Part shown: piece by piece, positions 25,765-33,792 of the stretch | Layout of the letters: every line of letters begins with the position of its first letter | Numbering within the stretch: the first letter of the stretch is position 1 | Assembly: GCF_000513095.1 (NCBI RefSeq) | Contig: NZ_BAUT01000025.1 | Span: forward strand, 1 to 50,468 | Source: Halalkalibacter wakoensis JCM 9140 | GTDB lineage: Bacteria > Bacillota > Bacilli > Bacillales > Bacillaceae_D | Direction of reading: 5' to 3' | Length of the DNA stretch: 50,468 bases | Notes under the pieces: model-generated | Told to the model about the DNA's origin: nothing | What the model saw: the letters and a program-made list of their open reading frames with translations, nothing else | Databases searched by the model: none | Made by a program: the position numbers and the translations under genes

Positions 25765-25782
25765 ACGTCTAAATTTGGATGA

Positions 25783-25831
25783 TTGACACTCCCTAACGGA
25801 TATGAGTAAAATAATTACGAAAATGCTTTCG
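25783..25831 (+). promoter_or_regulatory. Promoter and operator of the LacI-family gene
   Basis: TTGACA (25783-25788) and TAAAAT (25807-25812) are 18 bp apart. CGAAAATGCTTTCG (25818-25831), a LacI-family palindrome, covers the likely transcription start, which suggests autorepression. Confidence 0.7.
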
Positions 25832-25849
25832 GTCATTAGGGGGAGAAAC

Positions 25850-26851
25850 ATGACAACGATTTATGATATTGCTAAAAAGACTGGATTTTCGATTACAACG
25901 GTATCGAAAGTATTAAACAATTATAGTGATGTAAGTGATAAAACAAGAAAAATCATTTTAGAAGCAGTCAATGAGCTTGATTATCACCCTAGCTCTAGTG
26001 CCAGAACGTTAACAACGAAAAAATCGTGGACCATTGGGGTTGTCTTCATTGAAACATATGGAATGGAGCATCCTTTTTTTAACGCAGTGATCGAAAGTTT
26101 TCGGAAAAATGCACAAAAAAATGGATATGATCTACTTTTTGCATCAAACCAAATTGGCCATGATTCAAAAACATATATTGACCATTTTCTGTATCGAGGT
26201 GTGGATGGGGTTGTCATTTTTTGTTCAGTAGAAGGCGATCCAGAAATTGAAAAATTAATTCATTCTCACATCCCGACTGTGTTAATAGATTTAGAAAGCC
26301 GAGATTCTAGTGTGGTGTATAGTGATAATGAGGACGGCAGTGTTCAAGCAATTGATTATTTATCTTCATTAGGACACAAAAAAATCGCACATATTTCGGG
26401 TCACCAAGAGTTACTCGTTGGGGTTCAACGTCTAAACGGTTTCTTAAATGGAATGAGAAAATACAAACTAGACGTTCCGGATGAGTATGTCGTTGACGGA
26501 GGATTTTTTACGTTTGAGGGTGGAGAAGAAGCAATGAACAAGCTACTGCGCCTTAAAGATCTTCCGACGGCAGTCTATGTAGCAGGGGATTTGATGGCTT
26601 TAGGAGCCATTTCAGCTATAAAGAAAAAGGGATTAAGTGTTCCTGAGGATATTTCAGTCATGGGCTTTGATGATATCAAAATGGTCGAATATATGACTCC
26701 AGCTCTAACAACACTCAGACAGGACACAGCCCTTATTGGAAAAACAGCTGCATCCTTACTAATTGAACAAATTAATGAAAAGCAAAAACAGTGCATGTCT
26801 GTGAAAATACCAGTAACGTTAGTAGAAAGAGATTCTTGTAGACCCATTTAA
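25850..26851 (+). CDS. LacI-family transcriptional regulator
   Basis: A 333-residue regulator. The start is ATG 25850 behind GGGGGAGAAAC; the earlier ATG at 25802 lies upstream of the operator and would place extra residues before the HTH. Residues 1-22 form the LacI HTH (TTIYDIAKKTGFSITTVSKVLNN), followed by the hinge helix and a periplasmic-binding-type effector domain (VIFCSVEGDPE, VMGFDDIKMVEYMTPALTTLRQD). It probably binds the GAAAGCGCTTTC-type sites at 18774, 20046, 20156, 21659 and its own promoter. It would be released by a sugar from the imported glucoside. The stop codon TAA touches a partial REP. Confidence 0.92.
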   Translation: MTTIYDIAKKTGFSITTVSKVLNNYSDVSDKTRKIILEAVNELDYHPSSSARTLTTKKSWTIGVVFIETYGMEHPFFNAVIESFRKNAQKNGYDLLFASNQIGHDSKTYIDHFLYRGVDGVVIFCSVEGDPEIEKLIHSHIPTVLIDLESRDSSVVYSDNEDGSVQAIDYLSSLGHKKIAHISGHQELLVGVQRLNGFLNGMRKYKLDVPDEYVVDGGFFTFEGGEEAMNKLLRLKDLPTAVYVAGDLMALGAISAIKKKGLSVPEDISVMGFDDIKMVEYMTPALTTLRQDTALIGKTAASLLIEQINEKQKQCMSVKIPVTLVERDSCRPI

Positions 26852-26862
26852 GTGGGTCAGTG

Positions 26863-26893
26863 GTGGGTCATGGGGACAGGTTCCTTGACCCAC
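26863..26893 (+). repeat. REP palindrome with partial duplication
   Basis: Full 31-bp form. A partial left arm (GTGGGTCAG, 26852-26860) lies just ahead and begins immediately after the lacI-type stop codon. Confidence 0.93.
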
Positions 26894-27008
26894 TTTTACG
26901 TTTGTGGGAAAAGGGAAGTTGGTGTTCTTCTAAATGCTTCTCAATCTCAAAAATAAAAAGTGATCCTTTCTTCCATAACCGAATACCTTGTATAAAGGGG
27001 GAGAGGTT

Positions 27009-27158
27009 ATGATGAATTTGCTTAAACGAATACGATCTTGGTTCAAAAAGCATAGCAATTCAACCGATCTTACTTATTACGATGTCATGCACTTTAAAGC
27101 GATAGGGTATTTGGAAAAGTATAAGAATGGGCTGTGTTTCAATCATCAATACATTTGA
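27009..27158 (+). CDS. Small conserved peptide, long copy
   Basis: ATG 27009 follows AAAGGGGGAGAGGTT. The 49-residue product contains WFKKHSNSTDLTYYDVMHFK followed by AIGYLEKYKNGLCFNHQYI. The first 29 codons are nearly identical to those of the copy at 18121, and so is the upstream region with its ribosome binding site. Its 3' end overlaps, in another frame, the remnant of a ROK-family kinase gene, so its last dozen residues may be foreign. Function unknown; no signal peptide or membrane segment. Confidence 0.5.
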   Translation: MMNLLKRIRSWFKKHSNSTDLTYYDVMHFKAIGYLEKYKNGLCFNHQYI

Positions 27159-27348
27159 CCCAGAGAAAATAATTATTGGTGGAGGGGTTTCACAAGTAGG
27201 AGAGCCCTTATTCATGGTGGTTAGAGAGTACGTATCATCAAAAGCACTGAATCCATTAGGAAGAAAGACCAAGATTGTCCCAGCCAAACTGAGCCAATCA
27301 TCTGGAGTCATTGGAGCAGCAGCCTTGGTACATTTGGATTATCGGTAG
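27127..27348 (+). pseudogene. ROK-family sugar kinase C-terminal remnant
   Basis: The frame encodes the C-terminal part of a ROK kinase or regulator: SIINTFDPEKIIIGGGVSQVGEPL and KLSQSSGVIGAAALVHLDYR, the usual end of the fold. The N-terminal ATP-binding and zinc-binding parts are absent. The remnant is joined on the left to the small repeated peptide gene, and its TAG stop is followed directly by a REP. A kinase for glucose from the neighbouring operon may once have stood here. Confidence 0.8.
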
Positions 27349-27349
27349 C

Positions 27350-27376
27350 GGGTCATGGGGACAGGTTCCTTGACCC
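27350..27376 (+). repeat. REP palindrome
   Basis: Complete 27-bp core beginning two bases after the stop codon of the ROK remnant. An array follows 11 bp later. Confidence 0.93.
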
Positions 27377-27387
27377 ATTTTTTGCTG

Positions 27388-27460
27388 CGACAATAAAAGG
27401 TGCGCTGCGGACAATAAATGGCTGCAACTGGACAACAAATCAGTCAAACCGGACAATAAA
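27388..27460. repeat. GGACAATAAA tandem array, copy 4
   Basis: Four cores start at 27388, 27409, 27430 and 27451, 21 bp apart (the third is GGACAACAAA). A decayed fifth core may lie at 27472. Here the REP precedes the array, unlike the composite elements elsewhere. Confidence 0.88.
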
Positions 27461-27568
27461 CAACCAGATCGACCTCACTAACTACAAAAACAACTCCACC
27501 TAACCGTGTTTTTCACCCAAAAAATAAAAAAAAAGCCGTTCCCCAACCGGAGAAGGCTCCCATTCCTT

Positions 27569-29662
27569 TTAAAAAGCCGCATCACGTAACCATAACCTCT
27601 CAAATTGCTCCAAAGGTTGTGGTTTGCTGAATAAGTATCCTTGTAGTTCGTCGCAGTTCAGATTCTGTAAAATCGCAAGCTGTTCTTCTTCTTCCACGCC
27701 TTCAGCTACGACCTTCATCTTTAACTGTTTTGAAAGCTGGATGATGAATTCGATGATGGCTTTATTATCTGGTGATGTATGAATATCGTTAATAAACGAC
27801 TTATCTAATTTGATTGTATTAAAGGTAAATTTCCTCAGGTAGCTTAAGGAAGAGTAGCCAGTACCGAAATCATCAATGGCAAGGTGAATACCTAACTGCC
27901 GCAACGCTTCTAATCTGTTCTTGATCTCACAGCTATGATCAAGAATGAGGCTTTCGGTCATCTCAATTTCAATCCATTTCCCATCTAATTGATGTTCTTC
28001 TAAAATCGCTGCGATGGTTTCAACTAACCCTTTTTGCAGCATTTGAATCGCCGAAAAGTTTAGGGACACGATAATAGGCGAGATCCCTCTGTTTTCCCAG
28101 GCTTTTAGTTGCTTGCAAACATTTTGAAAAACCCACTCTCCAAGAGGAATGATCAAGCCACTCTCTTCGGCTAAAGGAATGAATTCAGCAGGAGAAAGGG
28201 TCCCTCTTTTTGGATGGTTCCAACGAATGAGCGCTTCAGCTCCAACGATTTGACGAGTTATTGAATTCACCTTTGGTTGGTAATACAGTTCCAATTCATC
28301 GTTTTGAATGGCTTTTCGCAGATCATTTTGTACGGAATAATTTTTAAAAGAGATTTGCTCCATCTCGGGTGTAAACACTTTGTACTGAGGTCCTTTGTTT
28401 TCTTTTGCCCAATACAGAGCGAGGTCCGCATGTTTCATTAATACGACTAATTCCTCACCTGAATCGGGGTACACGCTCATGCCGATGCTGCCTGTTATGA
28501 AAAGTTCGTATTGATCAACGAAGAAAGGTGCTTCAAATCGTTTCAAAATCTTTGTGGCCACGTCTTCTGCAGCCTGGGTGGCGGGCAAGTTCGGAATAAG
28601 AATCATAAACTCATCACCTGCTATTCTCGCAACGATCTCTTTCTCGGAGACAAACTCTTTAAACACCTTAGCGAGCTCTTTCAGTACTTTATCGCCAATA
28701 TTATGTCCCAATGTATCATTGATAAATTTAAAACGGTCAATATCTATAAACAGAAGAGCCAACTTCTGGCTATTTTGTTTGGCGACTTTCAATTCATTTT
28801 CCGCTAGCTCTTCAAAATAACGGCGGTTTGGCAAATCGGTTAAATAATCATGATAAGCCATGTGTTTTATTTTTTGCTGCGCGTTACGCATCTCTGTCAC
28901 ATCATGATAATTGACAATAATCCCTTTAATATCGGGGTCTTGAATGCGGTTGTTACTGATCGAGTGGATCGTTCTCCAATGTCCATTTTTATGAAGAATT
29001 CTAATATCAAGTGTTAGTGGCTCTTCGGGATTGGATAGTAAATCGTTGAACCGAGCAGTTACCTCTTCAAGATCATCTGGGTGGACAATCTGAAAAAACG
29101 AGCCTTGCAGATCTCCTGGTTTATAACCAAGTACGCTTTCTAAGGAGGGACTTCGGTAGATCAGCTCTCCTTTTTCAGACATGATGCAATTCACACTGCT
29201 AGAGTTTTTTAGCAAGGATTTGTATTGATAATATTGTTGTTTAATTTGCGTTTGTAGTTGAATTTCGACCGTAATATCTTTAGCAATTCCTAAAATGCCA
29301 AGCAATTGTCCATCTTCACCAAGAAGAGGAACTTTGCTTGTGACAATCGTTTTTTCATTTCCATCTTTCGCAAAAATTCGTAACGTTTCTTCTTTTAACA
29401 CTTTTCCTTCTAGTGTTTCAACGAAGCCACTTTTGGCAAGGTCGATATCGTCAGGATGAACAAGGTCGAGGAAGTTCGTATTAACATACTCCTCCCAAGG
29501 CCCAGCCAACGAAGTGAAACCTTGATTATAATCGATAAACTTTCCTTGCAAGCTAATCACATAAATCGCTTCAGTAAAGTTTTCGAGTAATTCTTTATAT
29601 GGATAATCTTTTTTCTCTAAGTAGTTGTTTAATTCGATTTGTGTTTGATCCATTTGGCTCAT
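27569..29662 (-). CDS. PAS-PAS-GGDEF-EAL cyclic-di-GMP enzyme
   Basis: A 697-residue cytoplasmic protein. The start is ATG 29662 behind AGGAGCGCTT on the minus strand; the earlier ATG at 29749 lacks a ribosome binding site. Two PAS domains (about 20-135 and 148-265) precede a GGDEF domain (about 270-430) whose active motif reads AGDEF, and an EAL domain (about 445-690) with EALIRW, TESLIL, DDFGTGYSSL, KLDKSF and AEGVE, all expected for catalysis. No RxxD inhibitory site precedes the GGDEF motif. It could make, break or only bind cyclic-di-GMP. It is divergent from the next GGDEF-EAL gene, with a 240-bp gap. Confidence 0.92.
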   Translation of the reverse strand: MSQMDQTQIELNNYLEKKDYPYKELLENFTEAIYVISLQGKFIDYNQGFTSLAGPWEEYVNTNFLDLVHPDDIDLAKSGFVETLEGKVLKEETLRIFAKDGNEKTIVTSKVPLLGEDGQLLGILGIAKDITVEIQLQTQIKQQYYQYKSLLKNSSSVNCIMSEKGELIYRSPSLESVLGYKPGDLQGSFFQIVHPDDLEEVTARFNDLLSNPEEPLTLDIRILHKNGHWRTIHSISNNRIQDPDIKGIIVNYHDVTEMRNAQQKIKHMAYHDYLTDLPNRRYFEELAENELKVAKQNSQKLALLFIDIDRFKFINDTLGHNIGDKVLKELAKVFKEFVSEKEIVARIAGDEFMILIPNLPATQAAEDVATKILKRFEAPFFVDQYELFITGSIGMSVYPDSGEELVVLMKHADLALYWAKENKGPQYKVFTPEMEQISFKNYSVQNDLRKAIQNDELELYYQPKVNSITRQIVGAEALIRWNHPKRGTLSPAEFIPLAEESGLIIPLGEWVFQNVCKQLKAWENRGISPIIVSLNFSAIQMLQKGLVETIAAILEEHQLDGKWIEIEMTESLILDHSCEIKNRLEALRQLGIHLAIDDFGTGYSSLSYLRKFTFNTIKLDKSFINDIHTSPDNKAIIEFIIQLSKQLKMKVVAEGVEEEEQLAILQNLNCDELQGYLFSKPQPLEQFERLWLRDAAF

Positions 29663-29902
29663 AAGCGCTCCTAGTTTAAATGAGGTAAAAGAGATAACGT
29701 CATTATACAGTACTAAATAAGAGGAAAGTTCAAGAAACCGCATGTTCAAAAAACTTCCAATGACCTAGTTACCTTATACCCTTTTGACAGATTGATAAAC
29801 TTGAAATAAGGAGTGTATTCCTTTGTCTGAAAATAAGATATAATCAGTATAAATATTGGTTCTTTTTACCTACGAAAGGTAAGGGGAAAGTAGGGAACTT
29901 TG

Positions 29903-32548
29903 ATGAAAAAAATTAGCCACAAGAATATTCTAATTAGTATAGTTGTGTACATTCTACTGTATTATGCTTTTATTTTGTTTGTTGATAGCGAAACGCAACT
30001 TGTTGTTTTTATTCGTAATGTGTTTTCAACTATGGGAGCGTTGATTTCAACGCTGCTTCTTTATCATGCTTATAAAAGAACTGCGCTCAAAGAAAAGAAG
30101 CTCTGGTTCTATTTAGCTATCGGATCGGCCAGTTATTTTGTAGCCGAGCTATTTTGGATGTACTATGAAAGTTATTTACGGATAGACGTGCCTTTTCCAG
30201 GGATCCCTGATTTGTTTTATATGCTTCAAATTTTCTTCTATTTAGTCGCACTGCTTTCCTATTTTATTCGGTTTAAATCGATTACAAAAAATATGCAGTT
30301 TATGTTTGAGTTGCTCATTCTCATGGTTGTTACTGTAACACTTAGTTATTATTTTATAATTGAGAAGTTGATTACCGACCCTGAATTAACTGGCTTGTTT
30401 CTATTTGTTTACCTAGGTTATCCTTTTGGTGATATAGCTTTAGTGTTTACGGCTTTATTGCTTTTATTTGGCAAAAGGGAAATTCGCTATAAAAAATCGC
30501 TTTCTATTATACTCTTGGCTGTCTTGATTCAAGCTGTCGCCGATTCTGGCTATTTTTATTTACTATTAACAGATCAATATGAGACCGGAAGTCTATTTGA
30601 TCCTTTGTTTACTTTAGCGCTTTTGATGGTCGGATACTCTAGTTTACACGCGAGGAATGAAGAGATATCAGCTGCTAGTCCCGTTACAGTGAGTATGAAT
30701 GTTTTTACATTTATTCTTCCTTATATCAGCTGCGTTGGACTTATTTTGTTCATCATTTTATTCGATCGAGAGCACACGATTTTAACCATTGGTGGTTTTC
30801 TATCGTTTGTCTTGATCGTTGTCAGGCAGATGATTGTTCTGCTTTCTAATCAGCAGTTAGTAGCAGATCTAAACGACAGCAAGCAGAGATTTCAGTCGCT
30901 TTTTGAAAACCATCCGGATGCCGTCTATTCTGTAACGTTAGAGGGAGAATTTATTCAAGTTAATCAAACCGCTGCTCGACTGGCTAAGATGACTCCTGAA
31001 CAATTTATTGGTCAATCCTTTTACTCTTTTGTTCAAATAAAAGATCGAGATAAAGTTTCTCACTATTTTCAAAAAGCTCGTGCAGGAGAACATCAACAAT
31101 TTGAGCTGTCATCGGTCAATGAAGAGGGTGATTGTTTCGAGTTTTCAGTGACAATGATTCCAACCTATGTGGAAAGAAAAGTAGTTGGGGTCTTTCAAAT
31201 TGTTAAGGACGTGACCATGCTAAAAAGAAGCGAAGAAAAGACTCAATATTTAGCATATCATGACTCTTTAACCGGGCTGTCGAATCGAGCCTTCTTTGAG
31301 GAGAGCTTGCAGCAAGAATTGGTGACTCTTAAGAAAAAGGACAGTGGTTTAGCTGTTTGTCTGATTGATTTAGATCGGTTTAAATTGATTAATGATACCC
31401 TCGGGCATGACGCAGGTGATGAGTTATTAGTTGAAATCGCCGATAGACTTCGCTCTCACGTAAAAGAAGGGGACGTGGTTAGTAGACTTGGTGGAGATGA
31501 ATTTACGGTATTGCTTAAAAATATTAATCGATTGCAAGATGTCATAAACATAGTCGAAAGCGTAATGGGAGATTTAGGTCGTTCTTATCTCATTAGAGGG
31601 CATGAATTTTTTACTAGTCCAAGTATCGGGATTTCTTACTGCACAGAAGGCGATGTAACACCAGTGGATATGCTGAAGCAAGCGGATTTGGCGATGTATG
31701 AATCAAAAAGAAATGGTAAAAATCAATTTACGATTTATGAAAAAGGAATGGAGCAAGTATCAGCCGACCAACTGGTGATAGAAAATGATTTGCGCCGAGC
31801 TTTAGAAAAAAATGAATTTGTGCTTCATTACCAGCCGCAATTTAACACGTTGAATCAACAACTATATGGAGTAGAAGCTTTAATCCGTTGGCAACACCCG
31901 CGTTTAGGTTTGGTCGCTCCAGGTCAATTTATGGCAGTTGCAGAAGAATCAAGCATAATTCTGCCAATAGGAGAATGGGTCGTAAGAGAAGCGTGCAGGC
32001 AAGGAAAAACTTGGCACGATAAAGGAATGATTGTGACGATGTCTGTTAATCTTTCTCCAAAACAGTTTCAATCACCTTGCTTAGTGGAGTTATTGTCTGA
32101 AATTCTAGAAGAAACTCAGTTCGATCCAAACTATTTAGTATTGGAAATTACGGAAGCGGTCGCCATGAATCATATTGAAAAAACGATCGACACTTTAACC
32201 CAAATTCGAAGCTTAGGCGTACAAATATCCATTGATGATTTTGGTACAGGTCACTCTTCATTAGCTTACCTTGCAAAACTGCCGATTGATGCATTAAAGA
32301 TTCCACGAGAATTTGTAAACGAACTAGGAGTCGAGACAAATAAGGCGATTGTCCATACAATCATCACGTTAGCAAGTAACTTGAAATTAGGTTTGGTTGC
32401 AGAAGGCGTTGAAACCACCTCACAAAAAAATCTCCTACAGACGATGGGGTGCTACAAGATGCAAGGGTACCTTCTCGGCAAACCAGCAACCGTTGAGGAA
32501 TTAGAAAATGAGTGGGCGGTGTGTGGGCCACGGGGACAGGTTCCTTGA
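29903..32548 (+). CDS. Membrane PAS-GGDEF-EAL protein ending in a REP
   Basis: An 881-residue protein. ATG 29903 follows GTAGGGAACTTTG. The first 310 residues contain about eight to nine hydrophobic segments forming an uncharacterised sensor. A PAS domain (about 325-445), GGDEF domain (motif LGGDEF) and EAL domain (EALIRW, NLSPKQF, ITEAVAM, DDFGTGHSSL, AEGVET) follow. In the EAL domain the usual LKIDRSFV reads LKIPREFV, so a conserved Asp is replaced by Pro. No RxxD inhibitory site is seen. The last residues (GPRGQVP) and the TGA stop are encoded by the REP at 32525, so the original end has been replaced. Confidence 0.9.
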   Translation: MKKISHKNILISIVVYILLYYAFILFVDSETQLVVFIRNVFSTMGALISTLLLYHAYKRTALKEKKLWFYLAIGSASYFVAELFWMYYESYLRIDVPFPGIPDLFYMLQIFFYLVALLSYFIRFKSITKNMQFMFELLILMVVTVTLSYYFIIEKLITDPELTGLFLFVYLGYPFGDIALVFTALLLLFGKREIRYKKSLSIILLAVLIQAVADSGYFYLLLTDQYETGSLFDPLFTLALLMVGYSSLHARNEEISAASPVTVSMNVFTFILPYISCVGLILFIILFDREHTILTIGGFLSFVLIVVRQMIVLLSNQQLVADLNDSKQRFQSLFENHPDAVYSVTLEGEFIQVNQTAARLAKMTPEQFIGQSFYSFVQIKDRDKVSHYFQKARAGEHQQFELSSVNEEGDCFEFSVTMIPTYVERKVVGVFQIVKDVTMLKRSEEKTQYLAYHDSLTGLSNRAFFEESLQQELVTLKKKDSGLAVCLIDLDRFKLINDTLGHDAGDELLVEIADRLRSHVKEGDVVSRLGGDEFTVLLKNINRLQDVINIVESVMGDLGRSYLIRGHEFFTSPSIGISYCTEGDVTPVDMLKQADLAMYESKRNGKNQFTIYEKGMEQVSADQLVIENDLRRALEKNEFVLHYQPQFNTLNQQLYGVEALIRWQHPRLGLVAPGQFMAVAEESSIILPIGEWVVREACRQGKTWHDKGMIVTMSVNLSPKQFQSPCLVELLSEILEETQFDPNYLVLEITEAVAMNHIEKTIDTLTQIRSLGVQISIDDFGTGHSSLAYLAKLPIDALKIPREFVNELGVETNKAIVHTIITLASNLKLGLVAEGVETTSQKNLLQTMGCYKMQGYLLGKPATVEELENEWAVCGPRGQVP

Positions 32549-32551
32549 CCC
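32525..32551 (+). repeat. REP palindrome overlapping a 3' gene end
   Basis: 27-bp core with two changes (GGGCCACGGGG). The TGA of its right arm is the stop codon of the upstream gene. Confidence 0.92.
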
Positions 32552-32586
32552 ACTTTTCGGGCTTGTGCTGTCTGAAATGCTCAGGT

Positions 32587-32680
32587 GGACAATAAATGTA
32601 CAGAATCGGACAATAAATGGCGCGGATCGGACAATAAATGGCGCGGATCGGACAATAAATCATTCAAACTGGACAATAAA
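32587..32680. repeat. GGACAATAAA tandem array, copy 5
   Basis: Five perfect cores at 32587, 32608, 32629, 32650 and 32671, all 21 bp apart. Two adjacent units are identical (ATGGCGCGGATC between cores). With the hairpin at 32769 and REP at 32830 it makes a 270-bp composite element. Confidence 0.95.
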
Positions 32681-32768
32681 TGAGTTAGAAGTAGAGCGGG
32701 AGTTCCGCTATCTTATCTGTCAGTGGCAAAATAAAAGGGTTAGCATAGAAAACAGCTTTCTATCTTTC

Positions 32769-32815
32769 AAAAAGGTGGGTAACTTCCTGTTATAACGGGG
32801 CGTTATCCACCTTTC
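32769..32815. repeat. GTGGATAAC hairpin module
   Basis: AAAAGGTGGGTAAC pairs with GTTATCCACCTTTC. The loop is TTCCTGTTATAACGGGGC. The 88 bp between the array and this hairpin is clearly related to that in the elements at 36404 and 39906. Confidence 0.85.
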
Positions 32816-32829
32816 TTTGATATATAAAT

Positions 32830-32856
32830 GGGTCAAGGAACCTGTCCCCATGACCC
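32830..32856 (-). repeat. REP palindrome, reverse orientation
   Basis: Perfect 27-bp core, 14 bp after the hairpin module. Confidence 0.93.
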
Positions 32857-32939
32857 ACTTTTTCCATAACTTTCACTTTGATAGTTGGTGTGCGGGGAAA
32901 TATAATTGAGAGTGAATAAAAAGAATAAGAGGTTTCGAG

Positions 32940-33698
32940 ATGAAGAGAGAAACGATTATTTTTTTACATGGGATTGTTGGAAATAAGAATGCGTTTAAGC
33001 GGGAAATGGAGTCGTTGCAGGGGCGGTATCAGTGTATTGCGTATGACCTTTATGACCTGGAGGAAGGTGTGATTCCTTCGATGAACGTGTTCATCGAACA
33101 GCTTTACCAAGTTTTTGATCAAAACAACATTGAACTAGCACATCTATGCGCACTTAGTTTTGGTAGTGTGATCGCTCAGGCTTTTGCAAAAAAATTTCCT
33201 CATTTGGTTGCAAGTATGACTTTTGTAGGTGGCTATTTATGCAATGTTCGTTCATCATTTAATTGGAAGCTGAAACAACTTGTTCAAGAAAAAGGTTACG
33301 TTCAGCATGCTATATGGGTCAAGAAATACGCAAATTGGTTTAATCCTAATTGCCGTTTGATACAGGAAGACTCGGTATCTATTTTTTTGAAATATGCTTT
33401 GCAAGTTCAGCCAGATGTTTTGGAACATTCAATTCGCTTGCAATTGGAATTTGATTCAAAGTCGGCGCTAAGTGGTTTACGGATGCCCATTTTATGGGTG
33501 ATGGGGGAATATGATGAGCTATATAAAAGCACGCTCGTCGAATTAAAAAAAGTTCTTCCACATGTGCAGTATGAAGAGTTGAAAAAGGCGGGGCATGTCG
33601 CGCATATTCACGAGCATGAACCGTTTATGTTGTTATTTGAGTCGTTTCTTACAGACGTTTCCGCATCTGATAGAAGATGGTCGGGAAAAGTCATTTAA
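32940..33698 (+). CDS. Alpha/beta hydrolase
   Basis: A 252-residue protein of the alpha/beta hydrolase fold. The ATG follows AAGAGGTTTCGAG. The oxyanion strand is TIIFLHGIVG near residue 6. The nucleophile elbow reads CALSFGS, so Ser is in an AxSxG rather than GxSxG setting. The likely acid lies in WVMGEYDELY and the His in AGHVAHIHEHEP. Substrate cannot be predicted; esterase, lactonase or MhpC/BioH-like activity are all possible. It is monocistronic or leads into the GGDEF-EAL gene 94 bp downstream. Confidence 0.85.
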   Translation: MKRETIIFLHGIVGNKNAFKREMESLQGRYQCIAYDLYDLEEGVIPSMNVFIEQLYQVFDQNNIELAHLCALSFGSVIAQAFAKKFPHLVASMTFVGGYLCNVRSSFNWKLKQLVQEKGYVQHAIWVKKYANWFNPNCRLIQEDSVSIFLKYALQVQPDVLEHSIRLQLEFDSKSALSGLRMPILWVMGEYDELYKSTLVELKKVLPHVQYEELKKAGHVAHIHEHEPFMLLFESFLTDVSASDRRWSGKVI

Positions 33699-33792
33699 TA
33701 AAGGTGGACAGTATCCTCTGCATAAAATGGTACAGGTTTTGCCTGTTTCCAACGTAGAGGTTTTTTTTATTGCAATACTTGGAGGTGCATCT

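Noticed and set aside
32508-32795. Protein-coding frames rich in RTINGA or LLS heptads over the arrays
   Set aside because: They are by-products of the 21-bp period, which keeps all frames open; there is no ribosome binding site and no conservation outside the array. The one exception with a good start (9724-9873) is listed separately.
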